A stretch of DNA of 64,000 nucleotides from Thermotoga sp. (GTDB lineage Bacteria > Thermotogota > Thermotogae > Mesoaciditogales > Mesoaciditogaceae), in assembly GCA_020722015.1 (NCBI GenBank), contig DYLQ01000002.1:42689-106688 (forward strand), in the 5' to 3' direction. Position numbers and translations under genes: made by a program. The notes beneath the pieces are model-generated. The model was not told the origin of the DNA and did not search any database. It was given only the letters and a program-made list of their open reading frames with translations. Of the stretch, positions 35,784 through 44,427 are shown piece after piece; within the stretch, counting starts at the first letter, position 1; the number at the start of each line of letters is the position of its first letter.

Positions 35784-36232
35784 TGAAGATCGCCCATCCT
35801 TTCAAAATTGACATTTGTGGGTGGATCCACCTTTCTAACATGATAAGGAGAATATTTTTCCTGATGTTTTTTTGAATATAGATTCAAAAGCCAATAATAA
35901 ACTCCAGCACTTGCGAGCGAAATTCCAAGAGACCAAAAATTCCCAAGTTTTGTTACGTTTATGAGCGTTATGGTTAATCCTATGAATATGATAAGAGGTA
36001 TACCGTAAAGTAACATCGACAGTTTCGTCGCATTCAAACTTTTAGGAGTTTCAAATTCCACATAATCACCCACCTTTACATCGATCTCTTTTGATTTTGG
36101 GATAATCGTTTGAGAGTTCGAATTCAAAGAGCAATGACCGGCCATAACACACTCTGAGCATGAACTTGTTGAAGTAACATTGACTATAATGGAATTTTTT
36201 TCGACTTTTATAACTTTAGCCGTTTCTATCAT
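35780..36232 (-). CDS. RseC/MucC-family (SoxR-reducing system) membrane protein
   Basis: This ~150-residue protein has an N-terminal soluble domain with a four-cysteine-type cluster (CSECVMAGHC; three Cys visible) and two membrane helices (~80-125: LLYGIPLIIFIGLTITLI and LGISLASAGVYYWLL). RseC-like proteins are linked to RNF/electron-transfer complexes and to SoxR reduction in proteobacteria. The start at 36232 is chosen, with AGGTGGTG upstream, over an in-frame GTG at 36244. First gene of the operon running to rsmD. Confidence 0.85.
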   Translation of the reverse strand: MIETAKVIKVEKNSIIVNVTSTSSCSECVMAGHCSLNSNSQTIIPKSKEIDVKVGDYVEFETPKSLNATKLSMLLYGIPLIIFIGLTITLINVTKLGNFWSLGISLASAGVYYWLLNLYSKKHQEKYSPYHVRKVDPPTNVNFERMGDLQ

Positions 36233-36289
36233 CAAAATCACCACCTTTCTGATATAATAATTATACCACTGTTTTTAAGGAGAGATAAA
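36233..36289. promoter_or_regulatory. Divergent promoter region between rseC and glmL-type gene
   Basis: A plus-strand TATAAT (36253-36258) and a minus-strand TATAAT (36260-36265) lie back-to-back in a 57-base gap. No convincing -35 elements are visible. The overlapping -10 boxes suggest mutually exclusive divergent promoters. Confidence 0.45.
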
Positions 36290-37642
36290 GTGAATTTAGA
36301 TATTTTAACGGTAGAGGTTGGAAGTACAACAACTGTTTTAAGTGGATTTGTCGGAATTGGTGATCATCCAAGACTACTTGTACAGGGCGAGCATTATACA
36401 ACTGTCAACGAAGGAGATGTGACGATCGGGATAGAGAAAGCCCTTGAATCGATTGAAGAAAAGATGGGTGAAAAGGTAAATTGGGATAAAATGCTTGTTT
36501 CTTCAAGCGCCGCCGGTGGCTTGAAAATGACAGTCCATGGTCTTGTTTACAGTATGACCGTAAGGGCAGCAAGAGAGGCAGCACTTGGGGCAGGTGCCAT
36601 AGTTGTATTTGCAACAGGCGGGAAAATTTCCACAGAGACGATTGATGAGGTCAGGAAGGTATCACCAAAACTCATCCTACTTTCAGGTGGAGTGGACAAC
36701 GGAGAAAGTGAAACGGTCATCCACAACGCAGAATTGTTTGCGAAAAGCGATTTGAATCTTCCGTTTGTTTACGCTGGCAACTCCGCTGTTTCGTCAAGAA
36801 TTGAAAATATCTTTAAAGCATGGGGAAAAGAAATAATCGTAACTCAAAATGTTTATCCAAAGGTTGACCTTTTAAACGTTGAACCGGTCAGAAAGATAAT
36901 TCAGGACGTATTTGCAAAACACATAATCCATGGACCAGGCATGTCTAAACTCGATGGCAAGGTCAACGGAAAGATAATTCCAACGCCTGCGGCCGTTATG
37001 TCGGCAGTCGAGATATTGCAAAGAGAAATGGGAGATTCCGTTGCCGTGGACATAGGTGGTGCCACAACCGATGTTGATTCAATCACAAATGGATCCCCGG
37101 AAATTCAAAAAATCCTTATTTCTCCCGAACCTTTTGCAAAAAGAACCGTCGAAGGAGATCTTGGTGTCTTTGTGAACGCAAAGCACGTTGTTCAAAATTT
37201 TGAATGGATAAGAAATGAATTTTCAGATCATCAAGACCTTTTAAAACGCATAACTCCGTACCCGAAAGACGAGAGAATGGAAGAATTCGTTAAAGCTTTG
37301 GCTTTGGCTTGCGCATCTGAGAGCATGATAAGGCATGTTGGACAAAAACGATATCTTTACGGTCCAACGGGAAGAATTGAAATTGCCGAAGGAAAAGATC
37401 TCACGGCTGTGAAGAATATATTTGGTACGGGAGGAGTATTAAGTCGCTCAAGGGTAAGCGTCGAAATATTGAATGAGATAAGGAATATCTCTAAAAAGCA
37501 TCCAATGGCTTTATTGCCACGCCCAGAAGTCAAACTTTACGTTGACTCAAATTACATATTCGCAGCCTGTGGCCTTTTATCTCAGGTAGATTCTGAATCT
37601 GCCAAAAAATTGTTAATGGAAGATGTCAAACGTGTCGGATGA
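36290..37642 (+). CDS. GlmL/MutL-type reactivating ATPase for a B12-dependent aminomutase
   Basis: This 450-residue ASKHA-fold ATPase is of the GlmL (glutamate mutase L) family, whose members sit beside cobalamin-dependent carbon or amino mutases and are thought to repair the enzyme-cofactor complex. It has ATPase signatures TVEVGSTTTVLSGF at the start, ILLSGGVDNGE and AVDIGGATTDVDSI at ~255, and FGTGGVLSRS. It is unrelated to mismatch-repair MutL. The start is GTG 36290 behind AAGGAGAG. No mutase subunit is encoded in the window, so the partner is unknown; the adenosylcobalamin salvage operon at 47650 fits its cofactor need. Confidence 0.85.
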   Translation: MNLDILTVEVGSTTTVLSGFVGIGDHPRLLVQGEHYTTVNEGDVTIGIEKALESIEEKMGEKVNWDKMLVSSSAAGGLKMTVHGLVYSMTVRAAREAALGAGAIVVFATGGKISTETIDEVRKVSPKLILLSGGVDNGESETVIHNAELFAKSDLNLPFVYAGNSAVSSRIENIFKAWGKEIIVTQNVYPKVDLLNVEPVRKIIQDVFAKHIIHGPGMSKLDGKVNGKIIPTPAAVMSAVEILQREMGDSVAVDIGGATTDVDSITNGSPEIQKILISPEPFAKRTVEGDLGVFVNAKHVVQNFEWIRNEFSDHQDLLKRITPYPKDERMEEFVKALALACASESMIRHVGQKRYLYGPTGRIEIAEGKDLTAVKNIFGTGGVLSRSRVSVEILNEIRNISKKHPMALLPRPEVKLYVDSNYIFAACGLLSQVDSESAKKLLMEDVKRVG

Positions 37643-38042
37643 TATCATAGTAAGGACGGACGGTGGATCAAATCCAAATCCTGGGCCAGCAGGGATTGCT
37701 TTTGTCATAGAAGAAAACGGAAAATTAAAATGCGCTCATTGTGAATACATCGGAGTGGCAACGAATAACGAAGCAGAATACATGGCAATTTTAATGGCTT
37801 TAGAATACTTAAAAGATCATTTCCCTGGAAAGCACATAAGAATAATAAGTGATAGTCAATTGGTTATCAATCAAATGAAAGGCGAATACAAGGTAAAGGC
37901 CGATAATTTGCTTTCCATAAAAAAAGAGATAGATAAACTGTCAAAAAAAATGAGATTAGAATTTGAATGGAATGAAAGAAAAGAAAATAAAATTGCAGAT
38001 CGCCTTGTCAGATTCGCAAGGGGGGAAATGGAAATTGAGTAA
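37623..38042 (+). CDS. RNase HI family protein
   Basis: This 139-residue protein has the RNase H fold with acidic residues in order: TDGGSNPNPGPAGIA (D14), NNEAEYMAI (E52), SDSQLVINQM (D77-region) and NKIADRLVRFA. It would cleave RNA in RNA-DNA hybrids. It overlaps the end of the GlmL-type gene by 20 bases and the next membrane-protein start by eight. The short length without an N-terminal hybrid-binding domain fits the YpdQ/RnhA-like group. Confidence 0.9.
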   Translation: MSNVSDDIIVRTDGGSNPNPGPAGIAFVIEENGKLKCAHCEYIGVATNNEAEYMAILMALEYLKDHFPGKHIRIISDSQLVINQMKGEYKVKADNLLSIKKEIDKLSKKMRLEFEWNERKENKIADRLVRFARGEMEIE

Positions 38043-38532
38043 GATTTTTGACTTGTTTTTCACTCCTAAAACTTTTTTCAAAAATTCAACATTCGGACCT
38101 TTTGACTCTATCTTTTCAACTTTGATCTTATGGTTTGTGAATATTCTCGTGATTTTCCCAATTTTCAAAGATACCCCGCTTTTTGGTGGCTTCTTTAACT
38201 TTTCTCTCGTAATTCTGATCTTCATATTTTTGTATGAAATTTTTTCCGGTGCACTTCACATGTTCATAGCAAGAAATGAAAAAGTTTTCTGGGGATTCCC
38301 ATACGTTTTAATGCCGCATATTTTAACAGGTTGGATTTTTTCCATAGCCATCTTCTGGAATGTGGCTTATATCTTTCTTGCCATACCCATCGGATGGTCT
38401 GTCTTACTTGAATTTTACCTTGTCAGATCTTCTATGGGAAGAGGAATTCTATACACTTTAACGATGAGAATAGTCAGAGATTTCATCTTCTTTCTGGTAA
38501 TCGCGATCATCTTCAGGAGATGGTTGGTGTGA
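38035..38532 (+). CDS. Yip1-domain-like multi-pass membrane protein
   Basis: The ~165-residue product has five or so hydrophobic helices after a short cytosolic N-terminus (LSKIFDLFFTPKTFFKN, reminiscent of Yip1-family openings). An amphipathic SSMGRGILYTLTMRIVR lies before the last helix. The start is TTG 38035, within the last codons of the RNase H gene and nine bases after AAGGGGGG; the frame extends upstream only inside RNase H. Function unknown. Confidence 0.65.
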   Translation: MSKIFDLFFTPKTFFKNSTFGPFDSIFSTLILWFVNILVIFPIFKDTPLFGGFFNFSLVILIFIFLYEIFSGALHMFIARNEKVFWGFPYVLMPHILTGWIFSIAIFWNVAYIFLAIPIGWSVLLEFYLVRSSMGRGILYTLTMRIVRDFIFFLVIAIIFRRWLV

Positions 38533-39740
38533 ATATCGGCATGATGAGTGATACCTATATTCCACAAATAAACGGCGTTGCCACATCCGTTCACCTTTTC
38601 AAAAAATATCTCGAAGAAATGGGGGATAACGTCTACGTTTTTGCTCCCGTTGTTCCTTCAGATGAAGATAAGGTTTTCAAGGTAAGTGGATTGAAATTCC
38701 CTTTTGAACCTCAACACAGATTTGCCATACCTCTTTCCCAAAAGATACTTAAATTGTCATCCAAATTGGATCTTGATGTAGTCCATTCTCATGCGCCTTT
38801 CAGTATGGGTTTTCAAGCAATAAGGTTAAGCGAAAAAATTGGAATTCCGCACGTACATACGTATCACACACTTCTTACGGAATACAGACATTACCTTCCA
38901 ATGCCATTGAGACCAACGGAAAAAGCCGTAAAAGAATTCAGCATGTGGTTTTGTAACATGACAGATGCGGTTATCGCACCAACAGAAAAGATAAAAGCTG
39001 AACTCATAGATTACGGTGTGAAAGTACCAATTTACACACTTCCGACGGGCATAGATGTTAAAAATTTTCAAAGAGGCTTGAAATATTCTATAAGAGAGAA
39101 GCATAGCATACCTCAAAATGATAAAATCGTGCTTTTTGTCGGGCGAGTTTCGAAAGAAAAAAACATTCTTTTTTTGATAAATGCCTTTTTTGAACTCCAC
39201 AAAAGAATTGATAACACAACGCTTGTGATAGTTGGAGACGGTCCAGAAAAGCAAGAAATAATTCACAAAGTATCACACCTTGGCATAAGAAATAAAGTTA
39301 TATTTACAGGCTACATTGCAAGAGATGACATAATAGAGTACTATAGGCAATCCGATCTTTTTGCTTTCGCGTCTGTTACAGAAACACAAGGTCTTGTTGT
39401 TTTGGAAGCCCTTGCGGCAGGACTTCCCGTAGTCGCTGTGGCGAAAGAAGGCATTGCTGATGTACTCATCGAAGGTAAAGGATGTTTGCTCTTAGACGAA
39501 CCCTTTATAGCACCTTTTGTCGATAAGATGGAAAAAATCTTAAAAGATGCGAATTTAAGATCAAAACTTTCAGATGAAGGTTTAAATTACGTTAATCAAA
39601 ATTGGTCAATGGACGCAATTGCCAAACTTTTGCAAGATGTTTATCGTGAAACGGTAAGCGTTTCAGGAAAAAGGAGGAAAACATATGATACCAAATCTTT
39701 TTTTACTTATCTACACGACATCGGATTACGGTTTTTCTAA
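38529..39740 (+). CDS. Glycosyltransferase family 4, diacylglycerol glucosyltransferase-like
   Basis: The 403-residue GT-B enzyme begins NIGMMSDTYIPQINGVATSV and contains SHAPFSMGFQAI, TGIDVKNFQRG, FVGRVSKEKNILFLI and the nucleotide-sugar-binding FAFASVTETQGLVVLEALAAG with the EX7E motif. Closest general match is the 1,2-diacylglycerol 3-glucosyltransferase type, which makes membrane glycolipids. The start is GTG 38529, nine bases after AGGAG; the ATG at 38520 is too close to that site. The last ~18 codons overlap the next gene, and the C-terminal tail after TVSVSGK looks non-conserved. Confidence 0.88.
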   Translation: MNIGMMSDTYIPQINGVATSVHLFKKYLEEMGDNVYVFAPVVPSDEDKVFKVSGLKFPFEPQHRFAIPLSQKILKLSSKLDLDVVHSHAPFSMGFQAIRLSEKIGIPHVHTYHTLLTEYRHYLPMPLRPTEKAVKEFSMWFCNMTDAVIAPTEKIKAELIDYGVKVPIYTLPTGIDVKNFQRGLKYSIREKHSIPQNDKIVLFVGRVSKEKNILFLINAFFELHKRIDNTTLVIVGDGPEKQEIIHKVSHLGIRNKVIFTGYIARDDIIEYYRQSDLFAFASVTETQGLVVLEALAAGLPVVAVAKEGIADVLIEGKGCLLLDEPFIAPFVDKMEKILKDANLRSKLSDEGLNYVNQNWSMDAIAKLLQDVYRETVSVSGKRRKTYDTKSFFTYLHDIGLRFF

Positions 39741-40320
39741 CAACTCTTTGGTATACCGTCAAAACAAACCTGAAATTCAAAGGGCCGTTTTTTGGATCAT
39801 ACTCATAGGCCTTGGCCTTTCATTTAATTTACTTGCTTTTCAGACGGGATTGATAGCCATATTATCTTACATAGTCATAACGGTGGGACTCACGTTTTTA
39901 AAACCGAGAAGTGATAAATTGTCTTGGTATCTTGAAATGGAATTTGCGAATCTTGGCGTAGCACTGCTTTTTACCTTTGTTTTTAGCACTTTCATTTCCC
40001 AGAATAACTACATAGAACCACCATTCATAAATTACCTTTTGGGTCTTGTCGTATCCTCCGTCGTGCTTGCCGATATCTTCAGAAGATCTAACTTGATTAG
40101 CGTTGAATCTAAAGATGCCGACGGAAATTTCGAAAGGATCCTGATCTTCATATTCGTAATGGCACTTCAATGGTGGTACTTGGGAATAACACTCGTTGGG
40201 ATGTTCATTTACAGGTTGATAAGATATAGAAAATTAGATAAAACATGGATTATAAGTCCTTTGGCCGGAGTTGGACTTTCATTTCTTTGGCTTCTACTGA
40301 TGAACTTTGGTTTAATTTGA
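39685..40320 (+). CDS. Hypothetical six-helix membrane protein
   Basis: The 211-residue product has about six transmembrane helices (e.g. AVFWIILIGLGLSFNLLAF, YLLGLVVSSVVLADIF). A strong AAAGGAGGAAAACAT site precedes ATG 39685 despite lying inside the glycosyltransferase gene (56-base overlap in another frame). I do not recognise a family; coupling to the glycosyltransferase suggests an envelope or glycolipid role. The gene is followed directly by a MITE-like repeat. Confidence 0.65.
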   Translation: MIPNLFLLIYTTSDYGFSNNSLVYRQNKPEIQRAVFWIILIGLGLSFNLLAFQTGLIAILSYIVITVGLTFLKPRSDKLSWYLEMEFANLGVALLFTFVFSTFISQNNYIEPPFINYLLGLVVSSVVLADIFRRSNLISVESKDADGNFERILIFIFVMALQWWYLGITLVGMFIYRLIRYRKLDKTWIISPLAGVGLSFLWLLLMNFGLI

Positions 40321-40322
40321 AT

Positions 40323-40474
40323 TATACTAAACCAATTTTAAAAATGAAGTCATTTGACTCCAGCAATTGCCTTTCGGTGTCTGGTCCTCGCTTCGCTGCG
40401 GAGGCCACCTACAAGGCAATTTGTTCTCCGTCAAATTTGAATTTATACGCTGGTTCTAAAAAAGATTTAGTATA
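40323..40474. repeat. MITE-like repeat, copy C (class 2 interior)
   Basis: A 152-base element starting TATACTAAACCAATTTTAAA and ending GATTTAGTATA, with GAAGTCATTTGACTC near one end. The interior carries nested inverted repeats: ATTGCCTT with AAGGCAAT and CCTC/GAGG around GCTTCGCTGC. It is the reverse-complement twin of copy D (63750-63900). Any ORF through it is spurious. Confidence 0.82.
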
Positions 40475-40559
40475 TACCGAATTTTAAAATGCCTTGCATG
40501 TGACTTCCTCAGCGTAAGTTTTCACACCGAAGGGCAAATCTTGTCAATCCAATCAAGGA

Positions 40560-41531
40560 TCAAGCCTTCCCAAGTGGGAAATGACATTTGACAATATGGT
40601 CTCCTGATACGTTGAAAAATTGAGGCTCTTCAAATTTGCACATCTCTTTTGCATAGAGACATCTTGTATGAAATCTGCATCCACGGGGAGGATTAATTGC
40701 ACTTGGTATCTCGCCTTTGGGTATTACATTTGATCTCTTTCTTTGTGGATCTGGAGCAGGAATAGAACTAAGAAGTGCATAAGTGTAAGGATGAGCGGGA
40801 AAACTAAAAATGTCGTCTTTTCTACCAATTTCGACTATCTGACCGAGGTACATCACAGCGACAAAATCAGAGATGTAATCAACTACGGCAAGATTATGCG
40901 TTATGAAAAGGTAGGTAAGATCAAAGTACTTTTTAAGATCGATCAGCAGTTCAAGTACATTTGCCTGTACGGAAACGTCAAGTGCAGACGTAGGCTCATC
41001 AAGCACTATGAATTCGGGCTTAATTATCAAAGCCCGAGCTATGGCTATTCTTTGTCTTTGACCTCCGCTGAATTCATGAGGATAACGGAACATGTGATCC
41101 TCGTTAAGACCGACCTTCTTAAGTATTTCTCTTACCTTTTCTGAAATCTCATCCACAGGAAGATGTTCATGAATGGCAAGTCCTTCTCCTATTATATCTT
41201 TGACAAGTTTTCTTGGGTGAAGCGAGTTGTAAGGATCCTGAAAAACGATTTGCATCTTCTTTCTGAATTTTATCATATCTTTTTGACTCAAAGCCGTTAT
41301 GTCTTGACCATCGTAAATTATGCGACCAAATGTTGGTTCTGTGAGTCTTAAGATAACTCGCCCCAGCGTTGTCTTACCGCTTCCGGATTCGCCTACAACG
41401 GAAAAAATTTCCCGCTTTTTGATTTCTAAATTCACGTCGTCGACGGCATGAACATATTCACTCTTTGAGAAAAATCCATGCCTTAAGAAGTATTTCTTCA
41501 AATTTTGAACTTCAATCAAAGTGTTATCCAT
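40560..41531 (-). CDS. Oligopeptide ABC transporter ATP-binding protein (OppF-like)
   Basis: This 323-residue ATPase has Walker A GESGSGKTTLGR, Q-loop QIVFQDPYNSL, signature LSGG-type FSGGQRQRIAIARAL, Walker B FIVLDEPTSALD and the H-loop FITHNLAVV. It ends with the oligopeptide-family C-terminal extension (PPRGCRFHTRCLYAKEMC) containing cysteines that bind an iron-sulfur cluster in homologues. A short fragment of a paralogue occurs at 47284-47352. Start ATG with AGGTGAGAAG. Confidence 0.94.
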   Translation of the reverse strand: MDNTLIEVQNLKKYFLRHGFFSKSEYVHAVDDVNLEIKKREIFSVVGESGSGKTTLGRVILRLTEPTFGRIIYDGQDITALSQKDMIKFRKKMQIVFQDPYNSLHPRKLVKDIIGEGLAIHEHLPVDEISEKVREILKKVGLNEDHMFRYPHEFSGGQRQRIAIARALIIKPEFIVLDEPTSALDVSVQANVLELLIDLKKYFDLTYLFITHNLAVVDYISDFVAVMYLGQIVEIGRKDDIFSFPAHPYTYALLSSIPAPDPQRKRSNVIPKGEIPSAINPPRGCRFHTRCLYAKEMCKFEEPQFFNVSGDHIVKCHFPLGKA

Positions 41532-41535
41532 CTTC

Positions 41536-42495
41536 TCACCTGTAAAGATGACATGATACCAAATGATCCTGGCTTTCTGTCTTCAAAGTTGGCTTTTCGA
41601 TCTTACATATTTCCATCGCAAATGGACACCTTGGATGAAATCTGCATCCACGAGGGGGATTGACAAGATCTGGAACACTTCCGGGTATGCCGACGATCTT
41701 ATTTTTGTTACCAACTTTTGGGATTGCTTTGAGTAAACCTTTGGTGTAAGGATGCAAAGGATTTTCAAAAAGTTCTTTTGTTTCTGCAAACTCTACGATG
41801 GTACCGGCGTACATTATCAAAATCTTATCACAAAATTGTGCGGCAACGCCAAGGTCATGTGTTATGAGTATAACCGTGTTCTTCATTTTAGAAACAAGTT
41901 CGTCGAGTAAATTCATTATCTGAGCTTGAATTGTGACATCAAGAGCAGAGGTAGGTTCATCTGCTATCATTAACTTTGGATTCGTGGAAAGTGCCATCGA
42001 GATCATAACTCTTTGGGCCATCCCTCCGCTTAACTCACTTGGATAAAGATTTACAACTCTTTCCGGATCGAGATCTACGGCTTTCAGCGCATCTCTAACA
42101 AACTTTTGTGACGCTTTTATTGAAATATTTTTCACTTTAGAGATGCTTTCTCCTATTTGAAAACCAACCTTCATGACGGGATTAAGAGATGACAATGGTT
42201 CCTGGAAGATCATCGATATTTCTTTGCCACGTATCGTGTTTAACGAATTTTCATTCAATTTGACAAGATCTTTCCCTTCAAAGATGATCTCGCCGTTTAC
42301 TATCTCACCCGGAGGCTCGATAAGTCTCATTATGGCAAGAGAAGTAACGGATTTACCGCATCCCGTTTCTCCTATTATTCCAACTCTTTCATTTCTGTGG
42401 ATTGTAAAACTTACATCATCAAGAGCTTGAACAATTCCCCTGTAAGTATGAAAAACTACCCTCAGATTTTTCACTTCAAGCAATACATCGTTCAT
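41536..42495 (-). CDS. Oligopeptide ABC transporter ATP-binding protein (OppD-like)
   Basis: This second ATPase has 319 residues. Walker A is GETGCGKSVTSLAIM, signature ELSGGMAQRVMI, Walker B LMIADEPTSALD, followed by VILITHDLGVA and the C-terminal PPRGCRFHPRCPFAMEIC. The start is ATG 42495, which overlaps the oppC stop (ATGA) with GAGGTTAAG upstream; the in-frame 42645 start would add 50 residues read from oppC. It pairs with OppF to energise peptide import. Confidence 0.94.
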   Translation of the reverse strand: MNDVLLEVKNLRVVFHTYRGIVQALDDVSFTIHRNERVGIIGETGCGKSVTSLAIMRLIEPPGEIVNGEIIFEGKDLVKLNENSLNTIRGKEISMIFQEPLSSLNPVMKVGFQIGESISKVKNISIKASQKFVRDALKAVDLDPERVVNLYPSELSGGMAQRVMISMALSTNPKLMIADEPTSALDVTIQAQIMNLLDELVSKMKNTVILITHDLGVAAQFCDKILIMYAGTIVEFAETKELFENPLHPYTKGLLKAIPKVGNKNKIVGIPGSVPDLVNPPRGCRFHPRCPFAMEICKIEKPTLKTESQDHLVSCHLYR

Positions 42496-43379
42496 CTTCT
42501 TAACCTCGGATCCATTATGTCTCTTAAACCATCTCCGAGTAAATTGAATCCGAGTACTACAATGGCTATCGCAATACCTGGAAAGGTCGATATCCACCAT
42601 TGTTCGACCAAAAAGCTCCTTCCATCGCTGACCATCGCACCCCACTCCGGAAGAGGAGGTCTAACACCTAATCCTAAAAAGCCTAAACTTGCAGCTGTCA
42701 AGATAACGGTTCCCATTCTCAAAGTAAGTTGGACAAGAACAGGTGAAATACACATGGGCGTAACGTGCAATGATATTATCCTTGTTTTGCCTGCTCCGAG
42801 CGCTTTTATGGATTCTATGTATGGTTGATTTTTGACTTTCATCGCTTCTGCCCTTGCAAGTCTTGCAAAAACTGTCCAGCCCACAAGGGAGATGGCTATT
42901 ATGGTATTGATAAGACTTGGTCCCAACATTGCGGCAAAGGCCATTGCGAGGATCAAACCCGGGAAGGCCAAAAACATATCGGTTGTTCTCATCAAAACTT
43001 CATCCACAACTCCACCGAAGTATCCGGCAAGTACTCCCAAGATCAATCCAATTCCTCCACTTATCATTGAAACGATAATAATTATTTCAACTTCTATCAT
43101 GGCCCCACTTATCACACGGCTGAAAATGTCTCTACCGAATTGATCTGTACCAAAAAAATGCTGAAAACTGGGAGGTTGAAGTCTGTCTTTCATGTTTTGA
43201 ACGATGGGATCATAAGGAACAAAAAGCGGACCAATAATTGCCACAACGACAAAAATAAGGACTATGATAGTTCCAACGGTCGCAAGTTTTGTTTTTCTCC
43301 AAAGATAAAATGTGTGTTTCCAATCTTCGAAGATCGGTTTTCTCTTTTCCATGAATTCAGAGACCTTTTCTAAAATCAC
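42492..43379 (-). CDS. Oligopeptide ABC transporter permease (OppC-like)
   Basis: This 295-residue permease starts at GTG 43379 behind AGGTAGGTGATTT. It has an N-terminal helix (KLATVGTIIVLIFVVVAII), the family motif FGTDQFGRDIFSRVISG, and the EAA-like loop RAEAMKVKNQPYIESIKALGAG that docks on the ATPases. Part of oppBCDF with no gaps beyond 12 bases. Confidence 0.94.
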   Translation of the reverse strand: MILEKVSEFMEKRKPIFEDWKHTFYLWRKTKLATVGTIIVLIFVVVAIIGPLFVPYDPIVQNMKDRLQPPSFQHFFGTDQFGRDIFSRVISGAMIEVEIIIIVSMISGGIGLILGVLAGYFGGVVDEVLMRTTDMFLAFPGLILAMAFAAMLGPSLINTIIAISLVGWTVFARLARAEAMKVKNQPYIESIKALGAGKTRIISLHVTPMCISPVLVQLTLRMGTVILTAASLGFLGLGVRPPLPEWGAMVSDGRSFLVEQWWISTFPGIAIAIVVLGFNLLGDGLRDIMDPRLRR

Positions 43380-43391
43380 AAATCACCTACC

Positions 43392-44402
43392 TTACGCTCT
43401 CATTCGTGGATCAAGCATTGCATATATGAGATCGACGGAGAGATTGACAAGTGAATAAATCAGAGCAATGAACAACGTCCCTCCCATTATGGCAGGATAA
43501 TCTAAGTTCAAGAGAGCATTGACTATGTATCTACCGAGGCCTGGAAGGCCAAAGACAGTCTCCGTCAAAACGGCCCCTTCAAGTAATCCACCGAATGTCA
43601 ATCCTATGATCGTCACAACGGGAATTAGCGCATTTTTCAAAGCATGCCTGTAAATAACCACCTTCTTTGACATACCCTTTGCTTTTGCGGTTCTTATGTA
43701 ATCTTGAGTGAGAACGTCTAACATACTTGCACGAGTGATCCTTGCTATTGAAGCGGTTGCGGCATACCCAAGTACTGCTGCCGGAAGTATTATATGTCTT
43801 AAACCATTCCAAAAGGCTTCCCAATTTCCGGTCAAAAGTGAATCGACGAGTATCATTCCAGTTATCCTTTCTGGTGGAATGACAAAAAGACTTAATTGAC
43901 CTGTTCCTGGTAACCAACCAAGGATATAATAAAAAACAAGTAAAAGAATAAGGCCAGTCCAAAATACCGGCATTGAAACTCCAAGGATTGAAAAAATCCT
44001 TGAAAAGTGATCTATCCATTTGTTTCTGTAAACGGCTGAAAAAATTCCCAAGAAGATGCCAAGGATGATCGATATAAATATGGCAACTATGGAAAGTTGA
44101 AGAGTTACCGGAAAATACTCCATTATATCCTGAACAACTGGACGCCCAGATTGGATCGAATTGCCAAGATTTCCGTGAATTACACCCCAAATGTAGTCTA
44201 TAAACTGAATAAAAAGGGGCTTATTGAGTCCTAATTGTTCTTTCATTCTATCAACAACAGCCGGAGGGGCATTTCCTCCGAGAAGTGCCCCTACCGGATC
44301 TGCCGGTATGACATGAACAATTGCGAAGACAATGGCGACAACACCAAACATGACGAGCAGCATAAGAAGGCTTCTTTTTATTATGTAATTGCCAAGCTTC
44401 AT
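43392..44402 (-). CDS. Oligopeptide ABC transporter permease (OppB-like)
   Basis: This 336-residue permease begins YIIKRSLLMLLVMFGVVAIVF, followed by HVIPADPVGALLG, the usual OppB/DppB opening. The docking loop is EVLTQDYIRTAKAKGMSKK-like (VLTQDYIRTAKAKG), and it ends SVDLIYAMLDPRMR. The ATG has GGGGGATAAAGG upstream; oppA lies 25 bases before it. Confidence 0.94.
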   Translation of the reverse strand: MKLGNYIIKRSLLMLLVMFGVVAIVFAIVHVIPADPVGALLGGNAPPAVVDRMKEQLGLNKPLFIQFIDYIWGVIHGNLGNSIQSGRPVVQDIMEYFPVTLQLSIVAIFISIILGIFLGIFSAVYRNKWIDHFSRIFSILGVSMPVFWTGLILLLVFYYILGWLPGTGQLSLFVIPPERITGMILVDSLLTGNWEAFWNGLRHIILPAAVLGYAATASIARITRASMLDVLTQDYIRTAKAKGMSKKVVIYRHALKNALIPVVTIIGLTFGGLLEGAVLTETVFGLPGLGRYIVNALLNLDYPAIMGGTLFIALIYSLVNLSVDLIYAMLDPRMRA

Positions 44403-44427
44403 CCTTTATCCCCCGAGAAATCAGCGA

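Noticed and set aside
36290..37642. DNA mismatch repair protein MutL
   Set aside because: The protein has the ASKHA-type phosphate loops of GlmL, not the GHKL ATPase motifs of mismatch-repair MutL. The shared name is historical.
40330..40487. Protein-coding ORF through repeat C (and its counterpart in repeat D)
   Set aside because: Similar peptides appear only because the same repeat lies in both places; there is no ribosome-binding site and the DNA is hairpin-rich.
40475..40559. Terminator or gene between repeat C and oppF
   Set aside because: The 85 bases show no clear hairpin with U-tract and no start with a ribosome-binding site.
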